From Rheinheimera sp. A13L (GTDB lineage Bacteria > Pseudomonadota > Gammaproteobacteria > Enterobacterales > Alteromonadaceae), in contig NZ_AFHI01000072.1 in NCBI RefSeq assembly GCF_000217935.1, positions 1 to 64,000 of the forward strand: a DNA stretch of 64,000 nt. Direction: 5' to 3'. Numbering within the stretch: the first letter of the stretch is position 1; every line of letters starts with the position of its first letter. A program made the translations under genes and the position numbers. Under the pieces are notes generated by a model. It was not told the DNA's origin and ran no database searches. It worked only from the letters and a program-made list of their open reading frames with translations. Shown in pieces: positions 1 through 7,677 of this stretch.

Positions 1-22
1 CGTGTAGCATTATTAGGATCAG

Positions 23-682
23 TTATTTAGATATATCGACTCCAAGTTTGATTGTTTTTTTATCAGGTCGCGTGGGATGAATTTTGTAAATGGGTTTTAA
101 CGGATCGAACAAGACTGAACGAGCGACACCAGGAGCAACAAGGGAGATAAAACCAGCTTTAACTAGGGTTGATATAGAGCGATCAATTCTTGCCCTAGGC
201 ATGCCTAGCATCTTCTGTAACTCCAGACTTTCGAACCCAACTACATATCCTGCTTGATTCGCCTTACTGACTAACACAGCCCAAACTAAAAGTATCGACA
301 CTTTCATTGGTTTAGAGCTATCACGAAACTCTGAATTTGTTAGATTTGAATTAGCTAGCAGATGACATATCTCCATAGCCCAAACTGGACAATTATCGAG
401 CGATTTACACCATAGACTCCAACCTTCAATAGTAAGCCCATAATCAAAACTGTCTTTGGTTTTAACCTTCAGTGCGGAGGAAGAAAGGCTTCTAGCCTGC
501 CAAAAGTAACCTTCGCGAACAAGGTATTCAAGCGCTTCTTTAACATTACGCGTGGATAAAGCAAAAGCATCTAATTTAGCCCTAGTACCTGCTTGAAAAC
601 TCATCCCAAAACGAGCTGCCCAGGTAATGAGTATCAACCTAGTTTCGGGTGTTGCACCGGTCATCGTGCTTAATACATTCAT
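23..682 (-). CDS. Hypothetical protein, probable tandem winged-helix DNA-binding protein
   Basis: The product has 219 residues and no signal peptide or membrane segment. I do not recognise the family. Two stretches look like winged-helix units: residues about 10-60, where a helix-rich part ends in 'ALEYLVREGYF', and residues about 128-190, where 'LELQKMLGMPRARIDRSI' followed by 'LVKAGFISLV' resembles a recognition helix plus wing. A transcriptional regulator or plasmid/ICE-type control protein is therefore likely, but this is an inference from pattern. It is divergent from the gene at 808, with a perfect palindrome between them (768-786). It lies at the edge of an island of toxin-antitoxin genes, so it may belong to a mobile element that continues to the left of the window. 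Confidence 0.55.
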   Translation of the reverse strand: MNVLSTMTGATPETRLILITWAARFGMSFQAGTRAKLDAFALSTRNVKEALEYLVREGYFWQARSLSSSALKVKTKDSFDYGLTIEGWSLWCKSLDNCPVWAMEICHLLANSNLTNSEFRDSSKPMKVSILLVWAVLVSKANQAGYVVGFESLELQKMLGMPRARIDRSISTLVKAGFISLVAPGVARSVLFDPLKPIYKIHPTRPDKKTIKLGVDISK

Positions 683-767
683 TTTTCTTTATTAAAATCC
701 TTTAATTTCTAGACTTTTACCACGTTACAACCAATTAAAACACTGTATGGCGCGAACAATAAACACA

Positions 768-786
768 TGTTACATTACATGTAACA
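768..786. promoter_or_regulatory. Palindromic operator candidate between two divergent unknown genes
   Basis: TGTTACAT, then TAC, then ATGTAACA: perfect 8-bp arms around a 3-nt centre, 82 bp before the minus-strand start at 682 and 22 bp before the plus-strand start at 808. The position suggests a binding site for one of the two flanking probable DNA-binding proteins, most simply an autoregulatory one. No transcription-factor family is assigned. Confidence 0.5.
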
Positions 787-807
787 AAAGTAATCATATA
801 CAGTTTC

Positions 808-1455
808 ATGCCAATCCCCCATCCAGAATTGATCAAGCTATTCGACTTTTTAGATTCAGACACGCCTGCGACCATTAATTGGGTACAGCGGTATTTAACA
901 AAACACGGCATTAGCATCTCCCACTACACCTATCAAGGGGCAGTGAAGCAATATATCGCCGAACAATTTATCCCTCTACAACCAACTCACGCAGACATCA
1001 CGCTATTCGCGCAAAGAATGGGAAATGCCTGGCGGATAAGAAAACATCGTCAGAAAAAGGATGTGGTTTCTCTTTCGGTTAGTCTCGACAAATCAGTGGC
1101 AAACAAACTATCTCGGATGAGTAAGGAACAAAAAAAGGCTGATGTAGTATCAATGCTCATCAAGGAAAACTTTCAAGAATTTGTAGCAGAAAAAAACAGG
1201 CAGAAAGCCAAGCGCACCGAGGAAAAAAGAACTCTGACAATGCAGCCTGATCAAGCCTCTCTGATGCAGCCCCTCAACCAGCCACCAAGTGAAACAACGC
1301 AAGTATTGAACCAATCAAACCGAGCAGAGGAATTCAGGGAAGCAATGATTCATCTCTATGACATTATTTTCTGTGCTAATGAAAAGGGTGAACCCATTGA
1401 TGACCAAACCTTGATTCAGGCAACAAAAATTTATTACACAGCATTTAACAAATAG
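808..1455 (+). CDS. Hypothetical protein with possible ribbon-helix-helix core
   Basis: The product has 215 residues, is soluble and is rich in basic residues in the middle. I do not recognise the family. Residues about 84-122 read as a short beta strand ('VVSLSVSL') followed by two helices, one of them around 'KADVVSMLIKENF'. That is the order expected of a ribbon-helix-helix DNA-binding fold, and the segment is followed by a Lys/Arg/Glu-rich linker. The start is the only ATG available in frame: upstream the frame closes at a stop (760-762) and has no ATG, GTG or TTG. No Shine-Dalgarno is visible, so the message may be leaderless or poorly translated. A palindrome sits 22 bp upstream. It could be a plasmid-type or mobile-element regulator. 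Confidence 0.5.
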   Translation: MPIPHPELIKLFDFLDSDTPATINWVQRYLTKHGISISHYTYQGAVKQYIAEQFIPLQPTHADITLFAQRMGNAWRIRKHRQKKDVVSLSVSLDKSVANKLSRMSKEQKKADVVSMLIKENFQEFVAEKNRQKAKRTEEKRTLTMQPDQASLMQPLNQPPSETTQVLNQSNRAEEFREAMIHLYDIIFCANEKGEPIDDQTLIQATKIYYTAFNK

Positions 1456-1769
1456 CTGATTGGCACTTTACTTGAACCAGCATGCGTTAAAATACAACTC
1501 AAATTCATACCTTTTTCAGTACAATTTAGAATTGTATCGGCTAACCAATCCTTGATAGCGACATTAGCTAGCTTAAAAACTTACACCTAACCAATCAACA
1601 ATTTCCTGGCTAGTGTAGCTTCACACTAAACACGCCAAATGCAAGCACCTAAAATCCACAGAACATCAGGTAAATAATGATTAAAATGAGATATTGATGT
1701 CGCATTTTTGCATTTGATAATTGTCGTATTTTTGCTTATGCTACAACTACGATAAACGGGAGGTATCAG
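1456..1769. other. 314-bp intergenic stretch with repeated boxes and a promoter near its end
   Basis: No ORF or RNA gene is supported here. The first 230 bp hold only AT-rich sequence with two loose copies of 'ctaaccaatc' (about 1541 and 1589). The last part carries the direct repeat and promoter listed separately. Confidence 0.5.
1698..1742 (+). promoter_or_regulatory. Direct repeat and promoter of the DUF6088/AbiEii pair
   Basis: Two 15-bp boxes, tgtcgcatttttgca (1698-1712) and tgtcgtatttttgct (1722-1736), differ at two positions and are spaced 24 bp apart. Interleaved with them is a plausible sigma-70 promoter: TTGATA (1714-1719), a 17-bp spacer, TATGCT (1737-1742). The Shine-Dalgarno gggagg (1758-1763) follows, 6 nt before the ATG at 1770. 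Box 2 fills most of the promoter spacer, so the antitoxin or another protein binding here would block RNA polymerase. That role is inferred. Confidence 0.5.
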
Positions 1770-2174
1770 ATGACGATACAAGACAGAATACAAACCAGAG
1801 TGAAGCGCTCTAAGCGTTCTGTTTTCCTGCGTTCTGATTTTACTGATATCGCTGATTATGATCAGGTTGGCCGTGGGCTCAGAAGCCTGGTACGCGAAGG
1901 CTTGCTGTTGAAAATTGGCTACGGCATGTATGTACGCGCCAGAATCAATCGCATCACTGGTCAGCTAATGCCGGACAACCCTGCCGGTAATGACGGTGTA
2001 ATGATAGAGGCTATGGAAAGGTTAGGTGTTGATTATCAACTTGATGACTTGTCTCTGAAAAATTTGTCAGGCGAAAGCACTCAAATTCCGGCAAATGTGA
2101 AGATTATTCCTAAGAGTTCGCGCTTTACCCGCAAGATTGCGGTAGGGAAACAGCGTGTCAACGAAGTTCGATAG
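1770..2174 (+). CDS. DUF6088 / AbiEi-like antitoxin of a type IV toxin-antitoxin pair
   Basis: The product has 134 residues. The N-terminal part ('RSKRSVFLRSDF', then 'GRGLRSLVREGLLLKIGYGMY') is the winged-helix module of the DUF6088/AbiEi-type family, in which a short HTH protein precedes an AbiEii nucleotidyltransferase. Known AbiEi proteins repress their own operon and prevent toxicity of the partner without forming a stable complex. Here the gene overlaps the toxin gene by 20 bp, so translation is probably coupled. The start has a good Shine-Dalgarno (gggagg). It lacks the long C-terminal antitoxin domain of classical AbiEi (compare the 257-residue protein at 6901), so the two systems in this window belong to different subtypes. 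Confidence 0.8.
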   Translation: MTIQDRIQTRVKRSKRSVFLRSDFTDIADYDQVGRGLRSLVREGLLLKIGYGMYVRARINRITGQLMPDNPAGNDGVMIEAMERLGVDYQLDDLSLKNLSGESTQIPANVKIIPKSSRFTRKIAVGKQRVNEVR

Positions 2175-3147
2175 TTCACTCTTTGTCGATGTTGCGAATG
2201 CTTTAGGGCTTGGCAACCCTGCCATTGTTGAAAAAGACTATTACGTAGTGCAATTACTGCAGCAGATATCTGCACTTGAACTCGAATATCACCACATCGT
2301 GTTCTCTGGTGGAACAGCACTGGCGAAGTCAGCTATTAAAACCTATCGCATGTCTGAAGACGTCGATCTAAAGCTGGTCCCGAAGCATGCTTTTTCTGGT
2401 CTCGTATCTCGCAATGCCAAAAGAAATGCACGCAAGGCCGCTAAGCAGCTAGTTGAGTCAGTTATTGCACAGAGTGAAATCTTCTCTGTTGAAACTGCGC
2501 CTCTAGTGTTAGATGAATATAGATATTTCAGTTTCGAAATCCGTTACCCACAGGAGTATCAGCAAGCTCCCTGTTTACGTCCATTTATCAAACTGGAGTT
2601 TATCGAGTCTGATTTACTCAGCGCCTCTGAGCCACGGAGTATTCAGTCTATTTTTTCGCGTGTGCTGAAAAGCGATGTCGAGATTAACCAGTTATCCTGC
2701 GCTGCGATTATTGAGACACAAGCCGAAAAACTGCTTTCTATGATGCGCAGAACAGCTAGTGTAGAGCGCAACAGCGAACGGGATGATGACGAGACCTTAG
2801 TTCGGCATATCTACGATACTTACCATATCCAACTTGCCCAACCTTCAGATATCGAACAACTTGGCTCACTGGTAGCCAGAGCAATCCGCACAGATATAGA
2901 TCGCTACGGTAATCAACATCCACAGATGGTTGGATCCCCTATTGAAGAGTTGCGCTTTGGATTGCAGCTTTTAGCTGACAACCCTAAGTTCGAGCAGCGA
3001 TACAACAGCTATGTTAGCCCTATGGTGTATGCTGAAATCCCCACTCAGTGGCAGGATGCGTTAGCGGTTTTTATAAAACTGTCGCATAACGTATTGGATT
3101 ATGTAGAACAACAATTTGATGGCCCACTTTCGAAAGTAAGCAGTTAA
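2155..3147 (+). CDS. AbiEii/AbiGii-family nucleotidyltransferase toxin
   Basis: The product has 330 residues. It shows the DNA-polymerase-beta-like nucleotidyltransferase signature of AbiEii toxins: 'VEKDYYV' (25-31), 'SGGTALAKS' (51-59) and the metal-binding 'SEDVDL' (67-72). The family transfers nucleotides to RNA targets such as tRNA; characterised AbiE-related toxins act on the tRNA acceptor end and can cause abortive infection. It starts with GTG inside the end of the antitoxin gene (20-bp overlap), which is typical for a coupled pair. The frame is intact. It is followed by a symmetric terminator shared with the convergent helicase gene. Its sequence is clearly different from the second AbiEii at 7678, so this is not a recent duplication. 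Confidence 0.85.
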   Translation: MSTKFDSSLFVDVANALGLGNPAIVEKDYYVVQLLQQISALELEYHHIVFSGGTALAKSAIKTYRMSEDVDLKLVPKHAFSGLVSRNAKRNARKAAKQLVESVIAQSEIFSVETAPLVLDEYRYFSFEIRYPQEYQQAPCLRPFIKLEFIESDLLSASEPRSIQSIFSRVLKSDVEINQLSCAAIIETQAEKLLSMMRRTASVERNSERDDDETLVRHIYDTYHIQLAQPSDIEQLGSLVARAIRTDIDRYGNQHPQMVGSPIEELRFGLQLLADNPKFEQRYNSYVSPMVYAEIPTQWQDALAVFIKLSHNVLDYVEQQFDGPLSKVSS

Positions 3148-3304
3148 TGCATATTTAAAGCAAACCTAAAATGGTGGGTAAAGTGGCGAGTAAAACGCAA
3201 AAATTAATATCGAATTTACACACAAGCAATTGATTTAAAATAACTTATAAAAATAAATCAATTAACAGATACAAAATATCGAATAAAATCAATAGCTTGC
3301 TATC

Positions 3305-3336
3305 AAAGCCCTGTATTTTCGTAAATTCAGGGCTTT
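3305..3336. terminator. Bidirectional intrinsic terminator between convergent genes
   Basis: AAAGCCCTG (3305-3313) pairs perfectly with CAGGGCTTT (3328-3336) around a 14-nt AT-rich loop. A and T runs flank both sides. It lies between the AbiEii stop (3147) and the helicase stop (3361) and can serve both. Confidence 0.7.
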
Positions 3337-3360
3337 ATACCTTAAGGGTTCTCCTTTTTT

Positions 3361-6300
3361 TTACCCTACAGCTAACTTCGCCGCTTGTTGCCACATAAAG
3401 CTCGGCATAGGCGACTGAAGCTTCCAGGTAATGCTCATGGGTTGTGAGCCTGTATGTGATACATACTCAACTTCACCATAGTTAACAAAGCCCATAGTAC
3501 GGCCATATTCATCGTCTGTTTGCTCACGAACAAACAAGAAAATCCTCTTGCCCGTCATTTTATGCTGTAGATAATCCAAACCTCGACCACGATCTGGACG
3601 TGCGCTATTTTGTGACTGCCAATGAAACAGCGATTCATTAATGGCGTAGTCGTGATACATGGTCGTCGGAGAAAATTGTTTTTCGTTTTTAATTAAAGTG
3701 ACAAATAACAGCTCAATATTTTGATTTTGAATAACATAAACCCCTTCCCTTGCTGGAGGTTGTCGCTCGAAAGTTATGGCTCCAAAACCAGTTAATATTT
3801 GCTCACGTGTATAGCGGGCATGAAGTCGTAGTGGCACTTCTGGTAAACCTGCCAAAGCTAACTGTTCATGCTTAGTTCGCGCGATTTTCCACTCCAAAAC
3901 GTCGAGCAACTCATTCCTAAGAGATAGGCAGTTTAAAGCATTTAAACTTTGCTCAAGTGTTTCGAAACCTACTGCAGGACCTGGCTTTTGCCAAAAGTCG
4001 TAATGACACATTAACGCCAACCGTGGGTTCTGAGAGCCTTCAACAACAAAATGGTGCGAGACGAGCTTTTTCAGGAATACCAAATAGTGATAGTCGTCAC
4101 AGGCCAAAATCTTGAGTTTGATAGCCCGTTTGTATACTTCAACCAATACATCATCGGTATCTTTTTCTCTGACTTCATCAAATGAACGCGAGACTAATTC
4201 GCTCCACCCACCCCGTTGATATAAATCACGGATACCAATATGTGGATGTAATTTAAGAAAATTACCAAGGGTTAACGGCAATTCAAAATTATGAGGGTAT
4301 TGCCTGATAAGACCGACTAACCTGTTAGTCGTCAGTGTCGCCTGACGAATATTGTTCAGGACCATCTCTTGCGTGATTTTCGATAGCTCAATCCGACAGC
4401 CAAGTGGTGCGTGTGGGAAACCTTGTTTAATTTCTTCGCTAATGGCTTTATTTGTTTTACCAATCAGTGCACGGAATTTATTGGAGAAATCATATTCAGC
4501 TCGTGAATTCCCAACAAAATCTAATACAGTACAACACTCTTTGTCATCGGCTAGACGCAAGCCGCGTCCCAACTGTTGCAGGAAAATAGTCAAACTTTCG
4601 GTAGGTCGTAACAATAACAATGTATCAATTTCTGGAATATCTACACCTTCGTTAAAGATATCAACCACACATAACACATTGATTATGCCAGAACGGAGCG
4701 CCTGCTGCTTTTGCTGCCGCTCGTCACTGTTATCACTGGTTAATACGTCACTTTTGATACCTTTGAGCAAAAATTGTTTGGACATATACGTGGCGTGCTC
4801 ACGACTCACACAAAAGGCCAGAGCTTTCATAGAGCCGATATCAGTGATGATTTGCTGCATGCTTTGCAAAATCTTATTTACGCGGCTTTGATTATGAGTG
4901 TAAAGATTGCTTAGCTGCGAAATATCATAGCGGCCACGATTCCAGCTAATGCCTCGAAGGTCAGTATCATCGTCAATACCAAAATACTGGAATGGGCAGA
5001 GATGCCGCCTATTGATCGCTTCCGGCAATCGTATTTCTGCAGCAATGACACCACAAAAATCATCTAAAATATTTGCGCCGTCATGACGTTCCGGCGTAGC
5101 CGTCAATCCTAATAGGATTTTAGGCTGGAAGTAATCAAGCACTGCACGGTAGCTATTGGCAGCGATATGATGCACTTCATCAATCACCAGATAGTCATAA
5201 AAGTCTGCAGACAACTTTATAGAATCTAATTGATTATTCAGTGTCTGGATCGACACAAATAGTTGATGGTGATGCTCTGGTCTGTGACTGCCAACCCATA
5301 ACTCACCAAACTGGCCGCATTTCAACACGCCACGATAAGCCTGACGCGCTTGAATTAAGATCTCCTCTTTATGCGCAATAAATAAAAACTTAGCATCTGG
5401 TTTTTCTTTTATAAATCGGGTGAAATCAAATGCGGAAATGAGGGTCTTGCCAGTACCAGTTGCTGCGACCACTAAGTTACGAAACCTATTGTGAATTTGT
5501 CGCTCGATGCTAAGTTGTTCCAAAATTTCGAGTTGGTGTGGAAAGGGTTTTAGATCAAAATAATGCTGATGACCTTCGCTAACACTACCTCGGGCAGTCT
5601 TTAATGCTAACTTGAGCTTCTCGCGACTCTCGACTTGGCCATCAAATAGTTCAAACTCGCTGGATTGCCAATAGGTTTCAAAAGTGTTCAGTGACTTATC
5701 AATAATATGTGGAATTTCCTGCGATGTGATTTTCAGATTCCACTCAAGGCCGTTCGTCAGTGCAGAGTGCGATAGATTGGATGAACCAATGTATCCTGTG
5801 TGGAAACCTGTATGACGTAAAAATAGATAGCTTTTGGCATGTAGCCGCTCACGTTCAGTGTTGTAGCTCAATTTCACTTCAGTGTTAGGTAAGCTTGCCA
5901 GATACTCAACCGCCTTAGCATCTGTAGCTCCCATATAAGACGTGGTAATAATTTTCAGCTCACGGCCACTCCGCGCAAAAGACTCCAACTCGTTGCGAAA
6001 TACACGAATACCAGTCCACTTAATAAAAGACACCAGCCAGTAAATTTTATCTGCTGACAAAATCTCACGCTTTAGCTCAGACTCCAGCGACAAACCTGCA
6101 TTGCTACCACAAAACAACTCGCTCTCAGTCAAACCCGTCAGCGGGAATATGTCCTCAACATACTTCTGTAAATCAGCAGCTATTGGGTTATCTAGCCTGT
6201 ACAACGCTGTCAGAATTTTTCCTCTGCTACTTAGTAAATTTTCTTCAATAAAACCATCATCTTGAATTTTATCCTTCAGCCACATCAGCATCTGGTTAGC

Positions 6301-6504
6301 GAGCTCAATTTGCAGCTTTAACCGATCGTCACCCGTTGGAACTGAGGCTACAGCAAATTCCATAATTTTACTGAGAAAGCGGGATAACCAAACTGAGGCC
6401 TCATTAGAAGACAGCTCTCGCTCACCGACGTAAAATCGTGTTCGATCCAAGTTCCGTTCAACCAACTGAGTGATCAATTGCTCGTAAAGGCCAATTTGCT
6501 GCAT
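3361..6504 (-). CDS. PLD-nuclease / SF2 helicase / DUF3427 protein
   Basis: The product has 1047 residues. After an N-terminal region of about 125 residues comes a phospholipase-D-like domain (about 130-285) with the HxK motif 'HAKSYLF' (222-228) and downstream 'GSSNLSHSAL'. An SF2 helicase core follows: Walker A 'GTGKT' (350-354), the DEAD-type box 'DEVHH' (442-446), 'GLTATPER' (466-473) and motif VI 'QLGRGLR' near residue 645. The C-terminal part (about 690-1047) matches the DUF3427 region normally found in this architecture. Such proteins occur in restriction-like and defence neighbourhoods and are expected to act on DNA, with PLD-type cleavage and ATP-driven translocation. The substrate is unknown. 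It stands alone on the minus strand between two AbiE pairs, with no methyltransferase nearby, so self/non-self discrimination is unexplained. The frame is intact. Confidence 0.8.
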   Translation of the reverse strand: MQQIGLYEQLITQLVERNLDRTRFYVGERELSSNEASVWLSRFLSKIMEFAVASVPTGDDRLKLQIELANQMLMWLKDKIQDDGFIEENLLSSRGKILTALYRLDNPIAADLQKYVEDIFPLTGLTESELFCGSNAGLSLESELKREILSADKIYWLVSFIKWTGIRVFRNELESFARSGRELKIITTSYMGATDAKAVEYLASLPNTEVKLSYNTERERLHAKSYLFLRHTGFHTGYIGSSNLSHSALTNGLEWNLKITSQEIPHIIDKSLNTFETYWQSSEFELFDGQVESREKLKLALKTARGSVSEGHQHYFDLKPFPHQLEILEQLSIERQIHNRFRNLVVAATGTGKTLISAFDFTRFIKEKPDAKFLFIAHKEEILIQARQAYRGVLKCGQFGELWVGSHRPEHHHQLFVSIQTLNNQLDSIKLSADFYDYLVIDEVHHIAANSYRAVLDYFQPKILLGLTATPERHDGANILDDFCGVIAAEIRLPEAINRRHLCPFQYFGIDDDTDLRGISWNRGRYDISQLSNLYTHNQSRVNKILQSMQQIITDIGSMKALAFCVSREHATYMSKQFLLKGIKSDVLTSDNSDERQQKQQALRSGIINVLCVVDIFNEGVDIPEIDTLLLLRPTESLTIFLQQLGRGLRLADDKECCTVLDFVGNSRAEYDFSNKFRALIGKTNKAISEEIKQGFPHAPLGCRIELSKITQEMVLNNIRQATLTTNRLVGLIRQYPHNFELPLTLGNFLKLHPHIGIRDLYQRGGWSELVSRSFDEVREKDTDDVLVEVYKRAIKLKILACDDYHYLVFLKKLVSHHFVVEGSQNPRLALMCHYDFWQKPGPAVGFETLEQSLNALNCLSLRNELLDVLEWKIARTKHEQLALAGLPEVPLRLHARYTREQILTGFGAITFERQPPAREGVYVIQNQNIELLFVTLIKNEKQFSPTTMYHDYAINESLFHWQSQNSARPDRGRGLDYLQHKMTGKRIFLFVREQTDDEYGRTMGFVNYGEVEYVSHTGSQPMSITWKLQSPMPSFMWQQAAKLAVG

Positions 6505-6637
6505 TAAAAAATCCTTTTCATTCTGGCGCTGGCGCAGTGAATGCTCTGCATAAAGATTTGGGGTTTAGCAAGTTGTTCCAGGATATCGTACTAGCTGCTA
6601 CGCCGTAAAATAATAGCGACTGATACGACATAAAAAC

Positions 6638-6654
6638 GGACTGAAACTCAGTCC
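6638..6654 (-). terminator. Minus-strand intrinsic terminator
   Basis: GGACTGA (6638-6644), loop AAC, TCAGTCC (6648-6654): a perfect 7-bp stem. On the minus strand it is followed by GTTTTTA, so it would stop transcripts running toward the helicase gene. No annotated minus-strand gene lies to its right before 8674. Confidence 0.5.
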
Positions 6655-6715
6655 ACCTCAGTGCACAATAACGGCCCTACAATCTCACCAAAGCCTGAAT
6701 CGAAGAACAAAAATA

Positions 6716-6759
6716 GGACTATATTTCAATAATACTATGCCTAAATAGGAATAAAGTTT
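6716..6759. promoter_or_regulatory. Diverged HipB-like operator pair
   Basis: The segment 6708-6757 aligns without gaps to 11401-11450, the distal operator pair upstream of hipB. I count 37 identities in 50 positions by eye. Both half-sites are recognisable: ggactatattt (6716-6726) and ggaataaagt (6748-6757), with the same 32-bp spacing as in the hipBA copy. The right half-site has decayed more. It could be a functional HipB site controlling the helicase gene or a relic of an older hip-like promoter. Confidence 0.5.
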
Positions 6760-6775
6760 GAAAACATCACTTTTC

Positions 6776-6865
6776 ACGTCATTAATTGACGTAAAAAACT
6801 GAATCAGCAAACCATCACCCTTGATTCAGTTTGAAAAAGCAACAAAACACGTCAATAATTGACGT
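6776..6865 (+). promoter_or_regulatory. abiE promoter with two matching operator palindromes
   Basis: Two 17-bp palindromes share arms ACGTCA and TGACGT: one at 6776-6792 (centre ttaat), one at 6849-6865 (centre ataat). They are 73 bp apart, close to seven helical turns. A sigma-70 promoter fits precisely: TTGAAA (6831-6836), a 17-bp spacer, AATAAT (6854-6859). The -10 box lies inside the second palindrome. Characterised AbiEi antitoxins repress their operon by binding paired inverted repeats, so these are probably the AbiEi sites. Confidence 0.7.
6796..6832 (-). terminator. Stem-loop between the abiE operators, terminator-like on the minus strand
   Basis: AAACTGAATCA (6796-6806) and TGATTCAGTTT (6822-6832) form a perfect 11-bp stem with a 15-nt loop. 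Read on the minus strand the stem is followed by more T residues (complement of the A run at 6793-6798), as in an intrinsic terminator. Its right arm overlaps the first bases of the -35 box at 6831, so it may instead be an extra operator or a structure protecting against antisense readthrough. Confidence 0.4.
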
Positions 6866-6900
6866 ACATTTGCTAATTACCAAACTAGTTAAGGCCCACT

Positions 6901-7674
6901 ATGCTGAATACTCAGGCCAGACAACAACTGCAGAAGGTGCTGCCTCTGGATCTCATTGCAACCAAATCATGGCTGGTGGAGCAAGGATTCAATCTGCACT
7001 TTTTGGATAATGCGGTGCGCAGCCGAACTTTAATCCCACTCGCAGCTGGTGTTTACGCGCGACAAGAAGCTCGACTGTCATGGCAGGGTATAGTGACTTC
7101 TTTGCAGTTGATGTCTGAAACCCCGGTTCATGTTGGAGGTTTAACTGCATTGGAGTTGGAAGGTCTCGGCCATTACTTGTCCAAGGGAAGCAAGCCACAA
7201 GTTCAGCTGTATTCTGATCTGGTACTTCCCAAGTGGTTGAACAGAATAGAAATTCAGGCGCAGTTTGAGTGGCACGGCACACGCCGCCTTTGGCCGGAAA
7301 CCCTGATGCAAAACAACGAGTATCTCCGGCAGGAAACCTGGCAGGAATCACTTCCTCCACTGCGGTATTCTTGTCCGGAAAAAGCCATACTGGAGATACT
7401 TGCCAATGTTCCGGCAACCATCAGCTTTGAACATGCAAACCAGTTAATGCAAGGGCTGCACAACCTGTCACCACGCAAGCTGGACGAATTACTCAAAGCC
7501 TGCTTCAGTATTAAAGCCAAAAGACTCTTTCTATGGCTGGCTGTAAAACACCAACATGCCTGGTTCAAGCACCTTACCCCTGAGCACTATTCACTTGGCA
7601 CAGGCAAACGGCTGATAGCGAAGGACGGCAGACTAGAGCCCCTATGGCAAATTACTGTGCCCAAGGAGATGTAA
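6901..7674 (+). CDS. abiEi: AbiEi-type antitoxin of a type IV toxin-antitoxin system
   Basis: The product has 257 residues. It has the N-terminal wing-type HTH of AbiEi ('LIPLAAGVYAR' is the wing-like end) and a longer C-terminal domain, with 'VHVGGLTALELEGLGHYL' in the middle and a helical end. AbiEi proteins are antitoxins and autorepressors of abiE operons; in the characterised examples the N-terminal HTH binds inverted repeats and the C-terminal domain neutralises the toxin. The gene begins 35 bp downstream of the operator-promoter described above and ends 3 bp before the toxin gene, so the two form one operon. Length and organisation match the full-size family, unlike the short DUF6088 protein at 1770. 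Confidence 0.85.
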   Translation: MLNTQARQQLQKVLPLDLIATKSWLVEQGFNLHFLDNAVRSRTLIPLAAGVYARQEARLSWQGIVTSLQLMSETPVHVGGLTALELEGLGHYLSKGSKPQVQLYSDLVLPKWLNRIEIQAQFEWHGTRRLWPETLMQNNEYLRQETWQESLPPLRYSCPEKAILEILANVPATISFEHANQLMQGLHNLSPRKLDELLKACFSIKAKRLFLWLAVKHQHAWFKHLTPEHYSLGTGKRLIAKDGRLEPLWQITVPKEM

Positions 7675-7677
7675 CAA

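Larger units (their letters stand above)
6505..6900. other. 396-bp regulatory region between the helicase gene and abiE
   Basis: This stretch has no supported ORF but is packed with symmetric elements: two minus-strand terminator-like hairpins (6638-6654; 6796-6832), a diverged HipB-type operator pair (6716-6759) and two AbiEi-type palindromes (6776-6792; 6849-6865) with a sigma-70 promoter. The promoter of the helicase gene must lie in the left part (6505-6637), but I could not place it with confidence. Confidence 0.6.

Noticed and set aside
1461-1475. TGGCAC-N5-TTGA resembling a sigma-54 promoter
   Set aside because: The invariant GC of the -12 element is GA, and no sigma-54-type gene follows.
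3148-3260. Attachment-site-like AT-rich stretch after the first AbiEii gene
   Set aside because: No matching direct repeat, tRNA gene or integrase was found in the window to support an integration site.
4352-4891. 179-codon plus-strand ORF inside the helicase gene
   Set aside because: It is a shadow of the helicase coding strand, which has clear motifs in this segment.
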